Below, piece after piece: positions 21,625 to 30,916 of a stretch of 64,000 bases of DNA. The notes beneath the pieces were generated by a model. The model was not told where the DNA came from. It did no database searches and saw nothing but the letters and a program-made list of their open reading frames with translations. The translations under genes were made by a program, and so were the position numbers. Within the stretch, counting starts at the first letter, position 1. Each line of letters begins with the position of its first letter. The stretch is from Sphingomonas jeddahensis (GTDB taxonomy: Bacteria > Pseudomonadota > Alphaproteobacteria > Sphingomonadales > Sphingomonadaceae), in NCBI RefSeq assembly GCF_001981525.1, contig NZ_MPSB01000010.1, positions 1 to 64,000 of the forward strand. Direction: 5' to 3'.

Positions 21625-22239
21625 TCAATATTCGACGCCCTTTTGCGCGTTGAAGCCGGCATGGAAGGGGTGCTTCACCTCACCGAACTCGGTGACGAGA
21701 TCGGCGATCTCCTTGAGCTCGGCCCGCGCCCCGCGCCCGGTGATGCAGATATGCTTGGTCAGCGGCCGCTCCTTGAGGAACGCCAGCGCCTCGTCGAACG
21801 GCAAGGTGTCGTCGGCCAGCACGATGTTGAGCTCGTCGAGGATCACGAAGTCGATTTCGGGGTCGAGGATCAGCTCCTTGGCCCGCTCCCACCCCCGCCG
21901 CGCCGCGGCGATATCGGCGGCGCGGTCCTGCGTATCCCAGGTGAAGCCCTCGCCCATGCTCTCGAAGCTGACGAGGTCGCTTGGGTGATCGGTGAAGAAG
22001 TTGCGCTCGCCCGTCTCCCAGGTGCCCTTCACGAACTGGAGGATCGCCACCCGCATCCCCCAGCCGATCGAGCGGATCGCCATGCCGAACGCCGCGGAGG
22101 ACTTGCCCTTGCCGTTGCCGGTGTGGACGAGGAGCAGCCCGTGCTCGAGCGTGCGCCGCGCCTGCATCTTGTCGCGCGCCACCTTCATGCGGCGCATGCG
22201 CTCATTGTGGCGGGCGTGGTCGTCGGTGTCGTTGGTCAT
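21625..22239 (-). CDS. cobO: cob(I)yrinic acid a,c-diamide adenosyltransferase
   Basis: A 204-residue CobO/CobA-type (BtuR) enzyme with the P-loop TGNGKGKSS and conserved stretches VAILQFVKGTWETGERNFF and FVILDELNIVL. It transfers the adenosyl group from ATP to cobalt of corrinoids, giving coenzyme B12, both in synthesis and salvage. The start MTNDTDDHARHNERM at 22239 is preferred over the longer frame. It lies just upstream of the riboswitch-btuB unit on the same strand. No other corrin-synthesis gene is nearby, so salvage is the likely use here. Confidence 0.94.
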   Translation of the reverse strand: MTNDTDDHARHNERMRRMKVARDKMQARRTLEHGLLLVHTGNGKGKSSAAFGMAIRSIGWGMRVAILQFVKGTWETGERNFFTDHPSDLVSFESMGEGFTWDTQDRAADIAAARRGWERAKELILDPEIDFVILDELNIVLADDTLPFDEALAFLKERPLTKHICITGRGARAELKEIADLVTEFGEVKHPFHAGFNAQKGVEY

Positions 22240-22285
22240 GCCCGCGCCTATCGTCGCGGCGACGCGGGCGCGCAACCGGGAGCGG

Positions 22286-22693
22286 TCAGTCCTTCGCCTT
22301 CGTATAAGGCACGAAGTCGCCCAGCACCACGAAGCCGCGCACGAAGCGCGAGTTGCGGTCGATCAGCCGCACCGAGTCGGTCCGGCACAGATTCGTGCCG
22401 ATGTTGCGCGTCAGCAGCACGTCGTGGCGCCGCAGCGTGTCTGCGCCCGATCGCGGCTGGTTGACATAGGTGCGGCTGCCGACGCGATAAACGATCGCCT
22501 TGCCGGGTATGATGTAGCTCGACGTGATGCTGGTCTGGCTGAGGCATCGGACCGGCTTGCCCGGCACACGGCCGGCGATCAGCTTCTGGAATTCCGTCTC
22601 CCCCTTGTCGCGTGGTGCGGCGTGGAGCGGGGCGAGATTGAGGGGCGCGGCCAGCACGGCCGCCGCGGCAAGAGCGGGTGCGAACATCTTCAT
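22286..22693 (-). CDS. small exported protein, DUF6491-like
   Basis: A 135-residue protein with a signal peptide (residues 1 to about 25, ending LAPLHAAP). The mature part has CLSQTSITSSYIIPGKAIVY, RTYVNQP, LLTRNIGTNLCRTD and GDFVPYT. These stations line up with a second protein at 53552-53971, and the pattern recalls DUF6491. It is probably periplasmic, with two cysteines that could pair. It is divergent from the 800-residue exported protein, 57 bases apart. Function unknown. Confidence 0.75.
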   Translation of the reverse strand: MKMFAPALAAAAVLAAPLNLAPLHAAPRDKGETEFQKLIAGRVPGKPVRCLSQTSITSSYIIPGKAIVYRVGSRTYVNQPRSGADTLRRHDVLLTRNIGTNLCRTDSVRLIDRNSRFVRGFVVLGDFVPYTKAKD

Positions 22694-22750
22694 GGGACAG
22701 CGGATAGCGGGGCCGCGCTGAACCGGCGCTGACCGCGCGCGATTGCGACA

Positions 22751-25153
22751 ATGGCAAAGACGATTAAACCGGCGCCCGTGCCGCTTGCCTCCTCCCCGCT
22801 ACGCGCCGCGCTTGCCCTGTTGCTTGCCGGCCTGCTCCTCCTGCCCGGTGCCGCGACCCGGGCGGCAAGCAATGCCTTTGATCTTGCCGGGCCCGCGCTG
22901 CGCATCTCGGTGACTCACGACGGGCTCACCCTGCCCTTGTCGCAGGTGCCCAATCTCTCGGCGGGGGATCGCCTGCGCGTGGTGGCCGATCTCCCGGCCG
23001 ATCAGGGCGCGCATTATCGCATGGTGCTCGCCTTTCTGCGTGGCGCCACCAATCCGCCGCCCAAGAACTGGCTGATCGAAACGCGCACCTGGAAGCCAAA
23101 GGAAGCGGCAATCGATGCGCGCGTGCCCGAAAATGCGCAGCAAGCGATCGTGTTTCTCGTCCCCGACACCGGCGGCGCGTTTGATGCGGTGGTAAAGGCG
23201 GTGCGCGATCAGCCCGGCGCCTTCGTGCGCGCATCGCAGGAACTCAACCAGGCGATGCTCGATCGCACGCGGCTGGAAACCTTCCTTGACGCGATCCGCC
23301 GCCATCCGCCGACCGATGCAGCCCGCCTCTCGCCCCGGCTCGCGGAAAGCCTGGCGATCAAGCTCGACGCCGGCTGCCTGCTGGGGCAGGCCGATCCGCG
23401 TGCCGCCTGCCTCACCCAAGATGGCGGCGCGACGGTGCTCGCGGACAGCCAGACCAGCTCGATCGCGCAAACGCTGGCCGGCGCCCCCGCCAACATCGCG
23501 CTTCAGCTCAGCGCCACCCCGCAGGGCGGCTTCGGCTATTACAGCGCCTATATCGGCGTGGTGCGCGATCTCGCGCAGATGCTGGGCGCGTTTCAGTCGG
23601 CGCAACTGCGCTTCATCCCGGCGCTCGGCGTGCCGCGCGAAGGGCGGATCGAGCTGCTGCTCAACACCGCGCCATCCTTCAGCCGGCCGCAATCGGTGCT
23701 GGTCGCCGCGCTGCCCAACGTCGCCCCGCCCACCCTGCCGGTGCTGACGCCCGCCGCGGGACCGCGGCTCTGCCTCGCCGCGCCAAAGCTGGTACTGCCG
23801 GTCAGCGGCGCGCCCCTGGTCTTTTCCACCGATTACCCGCGCGCAATGACGCTTCGCGTGCCGACCGCGACGGGCCGGATGCTCGACCTGCCCGTCACCC
23901 CCGATCCGGCGCAAGGCGGTTTTGTCGTCAGCAATGCAAATGTCCCGGCCGACGCACCCGGCGCCGAAGCCGAAGGACGCATCCAGGGCTTCTGGGGCTT
24001 TCAACCGTTCGACGGCCCCCGCTTCCGCTTCACCAACGCCGCCACTGGTTCATGGCGGCCGGACGGCACCACATTGGTTGTCGGCCGCGAAACGCCGCTG
24101 GTGCTGAGCGGCGGCGTACCGTCATGCGTTGCCGAGATCTGGCTGGAGCGCGATACCACCCGCCGCGCGGTCGACTGGTCGGCGGGCGCGGACGGCACGC
24201 TGTCGCTCAAGGTGCCGCTTGCCGACATTGCGCCCGGCAAGGTCGCGATCCTGATCCGCAGCCACGGCGTCGAACAGCCCCAGCGGCTGGAGATGCGCGC
24301 CTATGCCGAAGTGTCACGGCTTGCCGGCTTCACCGTCCACGTCGGCGACCGCAGCGCCGTGCTGACGGGCACCCGGCTCGATCAAGTAACGTCGGTCGCG
24401 CTCGGCGGCGTCACCTTCCGCCCCGAAACGCTCGGCCGTGATGGCGCGGTTGACCGCCTTGTCATGCGCGCAGACGGCGATCTCGTCGCGATCAGCCCCG
24501 GAACGCACCCCGCGCGCGCGCTGCTGAACGATGGCCGCGGCGTGAAGCTCGCCGCCACCGTCGCCCCGCCACGCCCGGATGTCTCGCTAGTCAGCCAGTC
24601 GCTCGCACGGCTTGGCCCCGCGCCCGCCGTGCCGCTCGCGATCGCGGCACAAGGCTTCCTGCCGCAAGACCATCGCCTCACCTTCTCGCTTCGCGCTGAA
24701 GGACCCACGCGCTTCACCCCCGGCGATCGCGTCGAGATCGAGGCTACGGCCACCCGCATCGTCGCGCGCCTGCCGGTGCAGTTGCAGGACGCACACATCG
24801 CCATCGCCAGCCTCGACCCGGTAGCGGCGCTGGGCGAGGCGGCACACGGCCCGCTGCGTTTCCGCCTCATACAAGGCGAGGCCGCGAGTGACTGGCAGCC
24901 GCTCACCACGCTGGTACGGGTGCCGCGGCTCACCGGCGTCACTTGTACGCAGGCCGCCTGCGTCATCGGCGGTACCGGCCTGTTCCTGGTGCGCAGCATC
25001 GCCGGGCGCGGCGACGTGCCGATCCCCGATGGCTTCACCGGCACCAGCATCACAGTGCCCCGCCCGGATGGTGAAACGCTGGCGCTCCACCTGCGCGATT
25101 CGCCCGGCGCGATTGCGGCCGTTACTCTGCCGGCGGACGCCCCCTCAATGTAA
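22751..25153 (+). CDS. large exported protein of unknown function
   Basis: An 800-residue protein. Residues 15-40 form a signal peptide (LRAALALLLAGLLLLPGAAT). The rest is beta-rich in appearance, without membrane spans, and has a few cysteines, including CLLGQADPRAAC and TCTQAACVIGG that could each form a disulfide. I do not recognise a family; parts of the second half resemble repeated Ig/IPT-like sandwich segments (for example SLARLGPAPAVPLAIAAQGF), but that is weak. Codon use is normal for the genome, and the frame is intact over 2.4 kb. The stop overlaps a convergent small gene by nine bases. Confidence 0.85.
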   Translation: MAKTIKPAPVPLASSPLRAALALLLAGLLLLPGAATRAASNAFDLAGPALRISVTHDGLTLPLSQVPNLSAGDRLRVVADLPADQGAHYRMVLAFLRGATNPPPKNWLIETRTWKPKEAAIDARVPENAQQAIVFLVPDTGGAFDAVVKAVRDQPGAFVRASQELNQAMLDRTRLETFLDAIRRHPPTDAARLSPRLAESLAIKLDAGCLLGQADPRAACLTQDGGATVLADSQTSSIAQTLAGAPANIALQLSATPQGGFGYYSAYIGVVRDLAQMLGAFQSAQLRFIPALGVPREGRIELLLNTAPSFSRPQSVLVAALPNVAPPTLPVLTPAAGPRLCLAAPKLVLPVSGAPLVFSTDYPRAMTLRVPTATGRMLDLPVTPDPAQGGFVVSNANVPADAPGAEAEGRIQGFWGFQPFDGPRFRFTNAATGSWRPDGTTLVVGRETPLVLSGGVPSCVAEIWLERDTTRRAVDWSAGADGTLSLKVPLADIAPGKVAILIRSHGVEQPQRLEMRAYAEVSRLAGFTVHVGDRSAVLTGTRLDQVTSVALGGVTFRPETLGRDGAVDRLVMRADGDLVAISPGTHPARALLNDGRGVKLAATVAPPRPDVSLVSQSLARLGPAPAVPLAIAAQGFLPQDHRLTFSLRAEGPTRFTPGDRVEIEATATRIVARLPVQLQDAHIAIASLDPVAALGEAAHGPLRFRLIQGEAASDWQPLTTLVRVPRLTGVTCTQAACVIGGTGLFLVRSIAGRGDVPIPDGFTGTSITVPRPDGETLALHLRDSPGAIAAVTLPADAPSM

Positions 25154-25312
25154 CGTACCGGAATGCTCGGGCTCGGGCGCCACGCCCTTGCCGTCCAGCG
25201 TCACCAACGCGGCATTAAGGTGAAGGCTGGTGTCCGAAAGGCCCAGCCCCTCGGCCACGTCAAGCGCGGTTCGCACCGCATCGATAAGCTCTCTACTCAC
25301 TTCCTTACGCAT
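25145..25312 (-). CDS. small protein of unknown function
   Basis: A 55-residue frame beginning MRKEVSRELIDAVRTALDVA and containing LGLSDTSLHLNAALVTLDGK. The amphipathic helical pattern and the ordinary protein-like composition set it apart from the arginine-rich shadow frames around it. It is convergent with, and overlaps by nine bases, the 800-residue gene. The ribosome site is weak, so an upstream start is possible. No function can be given. Confidence 0.55.
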   Translation of the reverse strand: MRKEVSRELIDAVRTALDVAEGLGLSDTSLHLNAALVTLDGKGVAPEPEHSGTLH

Positions 25313-25465
25313 GCGCGCGCCATGCGCCGCATCGGTCTCGCCGAAAAGATCACAAGTTAATGAATGACGTTCTCCCACCGGGCGCATGAAGCGCGCCATT
25401 GCCCCGCATTGCACTCCTTTGAAGCCTCCCCCACATAGCCGGGTAACACACCAATCGGGGCAACA

Positions 25466-26413
25466 ATGGCGGATCCATATTCGACGCTCGGGGTGGCGCG
25501 GGGCGCTTCCGAGGCCGACATCAAGAAAGCATATCGCAAGCTCGCCAAGGAGCTGCATCCGGATCGCAACACGGACAATCCCAAGGCGGCGGAGAAGTTC
25601 AGCCAGGTCACTTCCGCTTATGATCTGCTGAGCGACAAGGACAAGCGCGCGCGCTTCGACCGCGGCGAGATCGACGCCGAGGGCAACCCGGCGTCGCCAT
25701 TCGGCGCGGGGTTTGGCGGCGGCGGCTTCAATGGTGGCCGGTCCGGCGGCGGCGGGTTTCGCAGCCAGGATTTCGGCGGCGCCGAGGGCGTTGACATGTC
25801 CGACATTTTCGAAGGGCTGTTCGGCGGCCGCGCCGCCGGTGGCCCCGCCGGCGGCTTTTCGAGCGGCTTCGGCCGCCGTCAGCAGCCCCCGCCCAAGGGC
25901 GCCAATGCCGCCTATCGGCTGCGCGTCCCCTTTATCGATGCCGCCGCGCTCGCGCCGCAGCGGATCACCCTGGCCGACGGCAAGACGATCGACCTCAAGC
26001 TTCCTCCCGGCGTCGAGACTGGTACGCAAATGCGCCTGACCGGCAAGGGCGAGCCAGGCCCTGGCGGTGCCGGCGACGCGATCGTCACGATCGATATTCA
26101 GCCGCACCGTCATTTCACCCGCGATGGCGATGACGTCCGCCTCAATCTGCCGATCACGCTGGCCGAGGCGGTAAAGGGCGGGCCGGTAAAGGTGCCAACC
26201 GTCGAAAAGCCGGTGATGCTCACCGTGCCGAAGGGCTCTACCTCGGGCCGTACCCTGCGTCTGAAGGGCAAGGGTTTTCACAGAAAGGATGGCACGCGCG
26301 GCGACCAGCTGGTCACGTTGATGATCGACGTGCCCGCCGAGGACGCCGCGCTCGCCGCCTTTGTGGAGGGCTGGTCCGCCACCGGGAACCCGCGCGCCGA
26401 CATGGGCGTCTGA
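25466..26413 (+). CDS. DnaJ/CbpA-like co-chaperone
   Basis: A 315-residue class B J-protein. The J domain is residues 1-70 with the HPD motif at 31-33 (LHPDRNTDN), followed by a Gly/Phe-rich linker (about 75-140, [16 protein letters not shown]) and two DnaJ_C beta-sandwich domains ([20 protein letters not shown], then [16 protein letters not shown]). No zinc-finger cysteines are present, so it is CbpA-like rather than DnaJ proper. It would stimulate a DnaK ATPase. The following YihY gene starts 29 bases downstream. Confidence 0.93.
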   Translation: MADPYSTLGVARGASEADIKKAYRKLAKELHPDRNTDNPKAAEKFSQVTSAYDLLSDKDKRARFDRGEIDAEGNPASPFGAGFGGGGFNGGRSGGGGFRSQDFGGAEGVDMSDIFEGLFGGRAAGGPAGGFSSGFGRRQQPPPKGANAAYRLRVPFIDAAALAPQRITLADGKTIDLKLPPGVETGTQMRLTGKGEPGPGGAGDAIVTIDIQPHRHFTRDGDDVRLNLPITLAEAVKGGPVKVPTVEKPVMLTVPKGSTSGRTLRLKGKGFHRKDGTRGDQLVTLMIDVPAEDAALAAFVEGWSATGNPRADMGV

Positions 26414-26442
26414 TCTGGGATACCGAACAGGGGGACCAAAGC

Positions 26443-27408
26443 TTGAGCGACGAGGCCACCACGCTGACGCCCGAGGATCGCAAGCGTCACGGGCATGCGC
26501 GGGTGAAGCTGAACCGTCAGCTGGCGAAGGTGAAGCCGGGCAGCTACGCCTATGAGGTGCTGAAACGCGCCGGCACGGGCGTTTATACCGATGGCTTCAT
26601 CCACGCCGGCAACCTCGCCTATCTCGCGCTGATGACGGTGTTTCCTTTTTTCATCGTCGCTGCCGCCGTGCTCGCGGTGTTCGGGCAAAATCACGAGACG
26701 CGGCAGGCGGTCGAATCCTTCCTTCACGTGCTGCCGCCGGATGTCAGCGACATCCTGCGCAAGCCGATCTCGGACGTGCTCGCCGCGCGCACCGGTTCCT
26801 TGCTGTGGCTGGGCGCACTCGTTGGGTTGTGGACGGTCGGCAGCTTCGTGGAAACGATCCGCGAGATCTTTCGCCGCGCTTATGGCACGCGCAGTTCGCA
26901 GACGCTGTGGCGTGCGCGGCTCGGGCTTAGCCTCGGCATCGTCGCCTCGGTGATCCTCGCGCTGATTTCCTTTCTGGTGCAGGGCATTCTCACGGCGGCG
27001 GAACAGTTCATCTACAATCTGCTGCCCTTTGCCCAGGATGTCGCGGGCTGGATCGGCCTCAGCCGCGCGATCCCCGGCCTGGTCATGTTCGGCGCGCTCT
27101 GGATGCTGTTCTACTTCGTGACCCCGTCCAAATACCGTTATTCCGGCAACCGCATCTGGCCCGGCGCACTGTTCACGGCCGCCTGGTGGATCGGCATGAC
27201 GGCGGGGCTGCCGCTCGTCCTGTCCAATCTCGGCGGCTATGATCTCACCTATGGCAGCCTTGCCGGGGTGGTGGTGATGCTGCTGTTCTTCTATCTGATC
27301 GGTCTGGGCCTGGTCTTCGGCGCGCATCTCAACGCGGCACTGGCGGAACCCCCGGAGAACGGGCTAGAGAGGGCGCCCCCCGTTTCGGTAGCAAAGGCAG
27401 TGACGTGA
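26443..27408 (+). CDS. YihY/BrkB family inner-membrane protein
   Basis: A 321-residue protein with about six hydrophobic spans. Recognisable YihY landmarks are GFIHAGNLAYLALMTVFPFF near the start, LWTVGSFVETIREIFRRAYG, and RYSGNRIWPGALFTAAWWIG. The family was once called ribonuclease BN in error; its role is still unclear. The start is a TTG at 26443. The stop overlaps the fabI GTG start by four bases (GTGA), which couples it to fabI, so the DnaJ, YihY and fabI genes probably form one operon. Confidence 0.92.
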   Translation: MSDEATTLTPEDRKRHGHARVKLNRQLAKVKPGSYAYEVLKRAGTGVYTDGFIHAGNLAYLALMTVFPFFIVAAAVLAVFGQNHETRQAVESFLHVLPPDVSDILRKPISDVLAARTGSLLWLGALVGLWTVGSFVETIREIFRRAYGTRSSQTLWRARLGLSLGIVASVILALISFLVQGILTAAEQFIYNLLPFAQDVAGWIGLSRAIPGLVMFGALWMLFYFVTPSKYRYSGNRIWPGALFTAAWWIGMTAGLPLVLSNLGGYDLTYGSLAGVVVMLLFFYLIGLGLVFGAHLNAALAEPPENGLERAPPVSVAKAVT

Positions 27409-28208
27409 ATGCATTGATGGCAGGCAAGCGCGGGCTCATCATGGGCCTGGCTAATGATAAGTCGCTTGCCTGGGGCATCGCCAAGAAGCTGTCCGAGGCG
27501 GGTGCGGAACTCGCCTTCAGCTATCAGGGCGAGACGATGGAGAAGCGCGTCCGCCCGCTCGCCGAGCAGCTGGGCACCCCCCATCTGTTCGATTGCGACG
27601 TGGGCGACATGGCTGCGCTGGATGCGACCTTCGCCAAGCTGGCGGAAACCTGGCCGACGATCGACTTCGTCGTCCACGCCATCGGCTTTTCCGACAAGAA
27701 CGAGCTGCGCGGACGCTTTGTCGACACCAGCCTCGACAATTTCCTGATGACCATGAACATCAGCGTCTATTCGTTCGTCGCCGTGGCGCAGCGCGCCGCC
27801 AAGATGATGAACCCGGGCGGCAGCCTGCTGACGCTGAGCTATTATGGCGCCGAGAAGGTCATCCCGCATTATAACGTGATGGGCGTGGCCAAGGCCGCGC
27901 TGGAAACCAGCGTGCAATATCTGGCGGTCGACCTTGGTCGGGATGACATCCGCGTCAACGCCATCTCCGCTGGTCCGATCAAGACGCTAGCAGCGAGCGG
28001 GATCGGTGACTTCCGCCTGATCCTGAAGTGGAACGAGCTCAATTCGCCGCTCAAGCGAAACGTGACGATCGAGGACGTGGGCGGCGCCGGTCTCTACCTG
28101 CTGAGTGACCTCGCCAGCGGCGTGACCGGCGAGATCCACCACGTCGACGCCGGCTACAACGTGATCGGCATGAAGGCCGAAGACGCCCCCGACATCGCCT
28201 TGGCCTGA
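27405..28208 (+). CDS. fabI: enoyl-ACP reductase (NADH) FabI
   Basis: A 267-residue short-chain-dehydrogenase-type enzyme for the last step of each fatty-acid elongation cycle. FabI-specific features are GLANDKSLAWGIAKKL at the nucleotide site, FLMTMNISVYSF, and the Tyr-x6-Lys pair in YNVMGVAKAALE. The start is a GTG overlapping the yihY stop. Triclosan and related inhibitors act on this family. The C-terminal half has the conserved AGPIKTLAASGIGDF loop. Confidence 0.97.
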   Translation: MNALMAGKRGLIMGLANDKSLAWGIAKKLSEAGAELAFSYQGETMEKRVRPLAEQLGTPHLFDCDVGDMAALDATFAKLAETWPTIDFVVHAIGFSDKNELRGRFVDTSLDNFLMTMNISVYSFVAVAQRAAKMMNPGGSLLTLSYYGAEKVIPHYNVMGVAKAALETSVQYLAVDLGRDDIRVNAISAGPIKTLAASGIGDFRLILKWNELNSPLKRNVTIEDVGGAGLYLLSDLASGVTGEIHHVDAGYNVIGMKAEDAPDIALA

Positions 28209-28215
28209 ACCTTGA

Positions 28216-28276
28216 CCTCCTCTCCCCTCGGGGGAGAGGAAGGGGCTCGCCGTCGAAGACGGTGGGGAGGTGAGGG
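28216..28276. repeat. extragenic palindrome after fabI
   Basis: CCTCTCCCCTCGGGGGAGAGG forms a compact hairpin directly after the fabI stop, followed by GGGGCTCGCCGTCGAAGACG and GGTGGGGAGGTGAGGG. It may act as a fabI terminator. Confidence 0.65.
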
Positions 28277-28327
28277 TCAGTAACCCAACATCTGTCCTAC
28301 CGCGCCCCAATCTGCCACTAAGCCCGC

Positions 28328-28399
28328 ATGAAGACCCGCCCCGCCCCACAAACCCGCGAGAGCCTCAACTTCCTCAACATTCGCGGTGGTGCAGCATGA
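28328..28399 (+). CDS. possible small upstream ORF overlapping aroC
   Basis: A 23-residue frame ([20 protein letters not shown], then GAA) whose TGA overlaps the aroC ATG as ATGA. The arrangement would allow translational coupling to aroC. No clear ribosome site is seen before it, so it might be leaderless or not translated. No known leader-peptide pattern, such as runs of an aromatic amino acid, is present. Confidence 0.3.
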   Translation: MKTRPAPQTRESLNFLNIRGGAA

Positions 28400-29463
28400 G
28401 TTTCAACACTTTTGGGCGCGTCTTCCGCTTCACCACCTGGGGCGAGTCGCACGGGCCGGCGCTCGGCGCGGTGGTCGATGGCTGTCCCCCAGAAATCACG
28501 CTCACCGAGGCCGACATTCAGCCGTGGCTCGACAAGCGCCGCCCGGGCACCTCGCGCTTCACCACCCAGCGACGTGAGCCCGATGCGGTGCGCATCCTTT
28601 CGGGCACATTCGAGGGCCGCACCACCGGCACGCCGATCAGCCTCCAGATCGAGAACATCGACCAGCGATCGAAGGACTATTCGGAGGTCGCGCAGGCCTA
28701 TCGCCCCGGCCATGCCGATTACGCTTACGACGCCAAATACGGCTTCCGCGACTATCGCGGCGGCGGCCGATCATCCGCCCGTGAAACCGCCGCGCGCGTC
28801 GCGGCCGGCGCGGTCGCGCGCGCGGTGATTCCCGGCGTCCGCATCCGTGCCTGGGTTGAGGCGATCGGCGGCGACTCGATCGATCCCGCGGCATTCGACG
28901 ACGCGCAGATTGATGCCAACCCCTTCTTCTGCCCCGACGCTGCCGCCGCCGCGCGCTGGGAGGAAAAGGTCGATGCCGCACGTAAGGCCGGCTCGTCGCT
29001 GGGCGCAATCGTCTCGTGCGAGGCGACCGGTGTGCCCGCCGGCTGGGGCGCGCCGCTTTATGCCAAGCTCGACAGTGAATTGGCGGCGGCGATCATGTCG
29101 ATCAATGCGGTAAAGGGCGTCGAGATCGGTGACGGCTTTGCCGCGGCGGCGCTGAGCGGCGAGGAGAATGCGGATCGCATGCGCCCCGGCGCAGATGGTC
29201 CGACGTTTCTCGCCAATCATGCCGGCGGAATCGCCGGCGGCATCGCTACCGGCCAGCCGATACGCGTGCGTGCCGCGTTCAAGCCGACGAGCTCGATCCT
29301 GACGCCTGTGGAAACGATCACCCGCACCGGCGACGCGGCGGAGATCGCCACGCGCGGTCGTCACGACCCATGCGTCGGCATTCGCGGTGTTCCGGTGGTA
29401 GAGGCGATGGTCGCGCTGGTGCTTGCGGACCAATTCTTGCTGCATCGCGCGCAATGCAGGTAA
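28396..29463 (+). CDS. aroC: chorismate synthase AroC
   Basis: A 355-residue enzyme that makes chorismate from EPSP with reduced FMN, the last step of the shikimate pathway. It has the family signatures [19 protein letters not shown] near the start, [20 protein letters not shown] in the middle and [17 protein letters not shown] near the end. The start at 28396 ([10 protein letters not shown]) is the usual one; the longer frame from 28270 crosses a palindromic repeat. A tiny ORF overlaps the start. Confidence 0.97.
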   Translation: MSFNTFGRVFRFTTWGESHGPALGAVVDGCPPEITLTEADIQPWLDKRRPGTSRFTTQRREPDAVRILSGTFEGRTTGTPISLQIENIDQRSKDYSEVAQAYRPGHADYAYDAKYGFRDYRGGGRSSARETAARVAAGAVARAVIPGVRIRAWVEAIGGDSIDPAAFDDAQIDANPFFCPDAAAAARWEEKVDAARKAGSSLGAIVSCEATGVPAGWGAPLYAKLDSELAAAIMSINAVKGVEIGDGFAAAALSGEENADRMRPGADGPTFLANHAGGIAGGIATGQPIRVRAAFKPTSSILTPVETITRTGDAAEIATRGRHDPCVGIRGVPVVEAMVALVLADQFLLHRAQCR

Positions 29464-29605
29464 GTTTCTGGCCGCCCCGATTCCTGCCTGGTGCTGATCC
29501 GGAACATCGCTGCACGCCACGCGTCTGAAAGATACGTAGGATCGGGTTGACGCGAGTCCTCGCGTTGAACCGCTCGTCCGGTTGCTTTGATCGAGGATCC
29601 ATCAC

Positions 29606-29803
29606 ATGCGTCTCGCCACCACGGTCAGTGTCGCGCTGATCGCTCTTTCCACTGCAGCGCTGGCGCAAGTCGCCGATCCCGCGTCGCCCCAGCTCGGCAA
29701 CAATGTCGCCGAAGCGCCTGCCGCGAACGCGTCGGACGTGGTGGACCCCGCCCAGAACATGCTGAGCGACTCCGCCTCGCCCCCGCCGACCGAGCCCAAA
29801 TAA
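29606..29803 (+). CDS. small exported protein
   Basis: A 65-residue protein with a clear signal peptide (MRLATTVSVALIALSTAALA) and a mature part of about 45 residues rich in Ala, Pro, Asn and Asp, ending PPPTEPK. The mature part looks disordered and has no cysteines. GAGG precedes the start. It stands alone between aroC and a cell-wall hydrolase. I do not recognise the family; a periplasmic or secreted peptide is likely. Confidence 0.6.
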   Translation: MRLATTVSVALIALSTAALAQVADPASPQLGNNVAEAPAANASDVVDPAQNMLSDSASPPPTEPK

Positions 29804-29923
29804 GCGATTGCCCACGAACTCTTAACGAAGATCCGCTAAGCGCACGATGCGGCATTGTCGCCGTCGCTGTCGTAAGAAAGGCGTGCCCTGACCACCGCGC
29901 TGCACCCCAGCGAGCGTGCGGCC

Positions 29924-30907
29924 ATGCGCCGGATGCGCGCCCCTGCACGGCGCCGGGCGTGGCGGCAGGCGGCAGTGATCGCGGGCGCGATAGTCGCGGT
30001 GATCGCCATGCTTGTCGCCGCTGCGCTGATCATGCTTGGTGCAACTCGGCCGGCGACCGGATCCGCAGCCGCATCACCATCTGTGTCACGGCAAGGGGCT
30101 CCGGCGCACGCCGTGGCATTCGCCTCACCGGGCAACGGCGTCACCGGCACCACCACGCTGCCGCCGGAGCCGCTCGACCTACCCCTGCTTTCCACCGCAG
30201 TCACCGGGATCACCCCCGCCGCGCCGTTCCGCCTTGCCGGTGCCAGTTCGCTTGACCGTGCCCGCGCGCTGGAATGCCTGTCCGCCGCGATCTATTATGA
30301 GGCAGCGTCGGAATCCGATGACGGCCAGCGCGCCGTCGCGCAGGTGGTGCTCAACCGCGTTCGTCATCCCGCGTTTCCGGCCTCGGTATGCGGTGTCGTG
30401 TACCAGGGCGCCGACAGGACAAGCGGCTGCCAGTTCAGCTTCGCTTGCGACGGGGCGATGGCGCGCATACCGGCGCGCGCAGGTTGGGCGCGCGCGGCGC
30501 GGATCGCTGCGGCTGCCCTCGCCGGACAGGTCTTTGCGCCGGTTGGCCTCGCCACGCATTACCACACCTATGCCGTGACCCCGGCGTGGAACCGAACGCT
30601 GGTGATGACGGACGCGATCGGCGCGCATTTCTTCCATCGCTGGAAAGGCTATTGGGGTACCGCCGCGGCATTCCGTCAGCGTTACGCCGGCCGCGAGCCG
30701 CTGCCCGGGCCGCCGCCGCGCGGGCCGACGCCGATCATCGCGCTCAATGGCCCCATGCCGGTGGTGTTGCCGATCACCCCGGCCACCCAGGTGCACCCGC
30801 CCTATCGGGAGAGCGGCGCTGCGCTGGAGCCGCCATCATCCGGCGACACGCTGCCCGAGTCACAAATTCTCGATCGTTGGAAGGACAGCGGCAAGCCATT
30901 GCGGTGA
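29924..30907 (+). CDS. SleB/CwlJ-type cell-wall hydrolase
   Basis: A 327-residue membrane-anchored protein. Residues 18-40 are one hydrophobic span (VIAGAIVAVIAMLVAAALIM), then a Pro/Thr-rich linker, then a Hydrolase_2 domain from about residue 108 (ALECLSAAIYYEAASESDDG, VAQVVLNRVRHP, CQFSFACDG, THYHTYAVTPAW). The Glu in YYEAASE is the expected catalytic residue. The domain cleaves peptidoglycan glycan strands in spore-former relatives; here a role in wall turnover is inferred. The C-terminal 70 residues are Pro-rich. Confidence 0.88.
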   Translation: MRRMRAPARRRAWRQAAVIAGAIVAVIAMLVAAALIMLGATRPATGSAAASPSVSRQGAPAHAVAFASPGNGVTGTTTLPPEPLDLPLLSTAVTGITPAAPFRLAGASSLDRARALECLSAAIYYEAASESDDGQRAVAQVVLNRVRHPAFPASVCGVVYQGADRTSGCQFSFACDGAMARIPARAGWARAARIAAAALAGQVFAPVGLATHYHTYAVTPAWNRTLVMTDAIGAHFFHRWKGYWGTAAAFRQRYAGREPLPGPPPRGPTPIIALNGPMPVVLPITPATQVHPPYRESGAALEPPSSGDTLPESQILDRWKDSGKPLR

Positions 30908-30916
30908 CCGCCGCGC

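Noticed and set aside
19760..21988. A 742-residue plus-strand frame opposite btuB
   Set aside because: It is antisense to btuB, runs through the riboswitch, and has the composition of a shadow frame.
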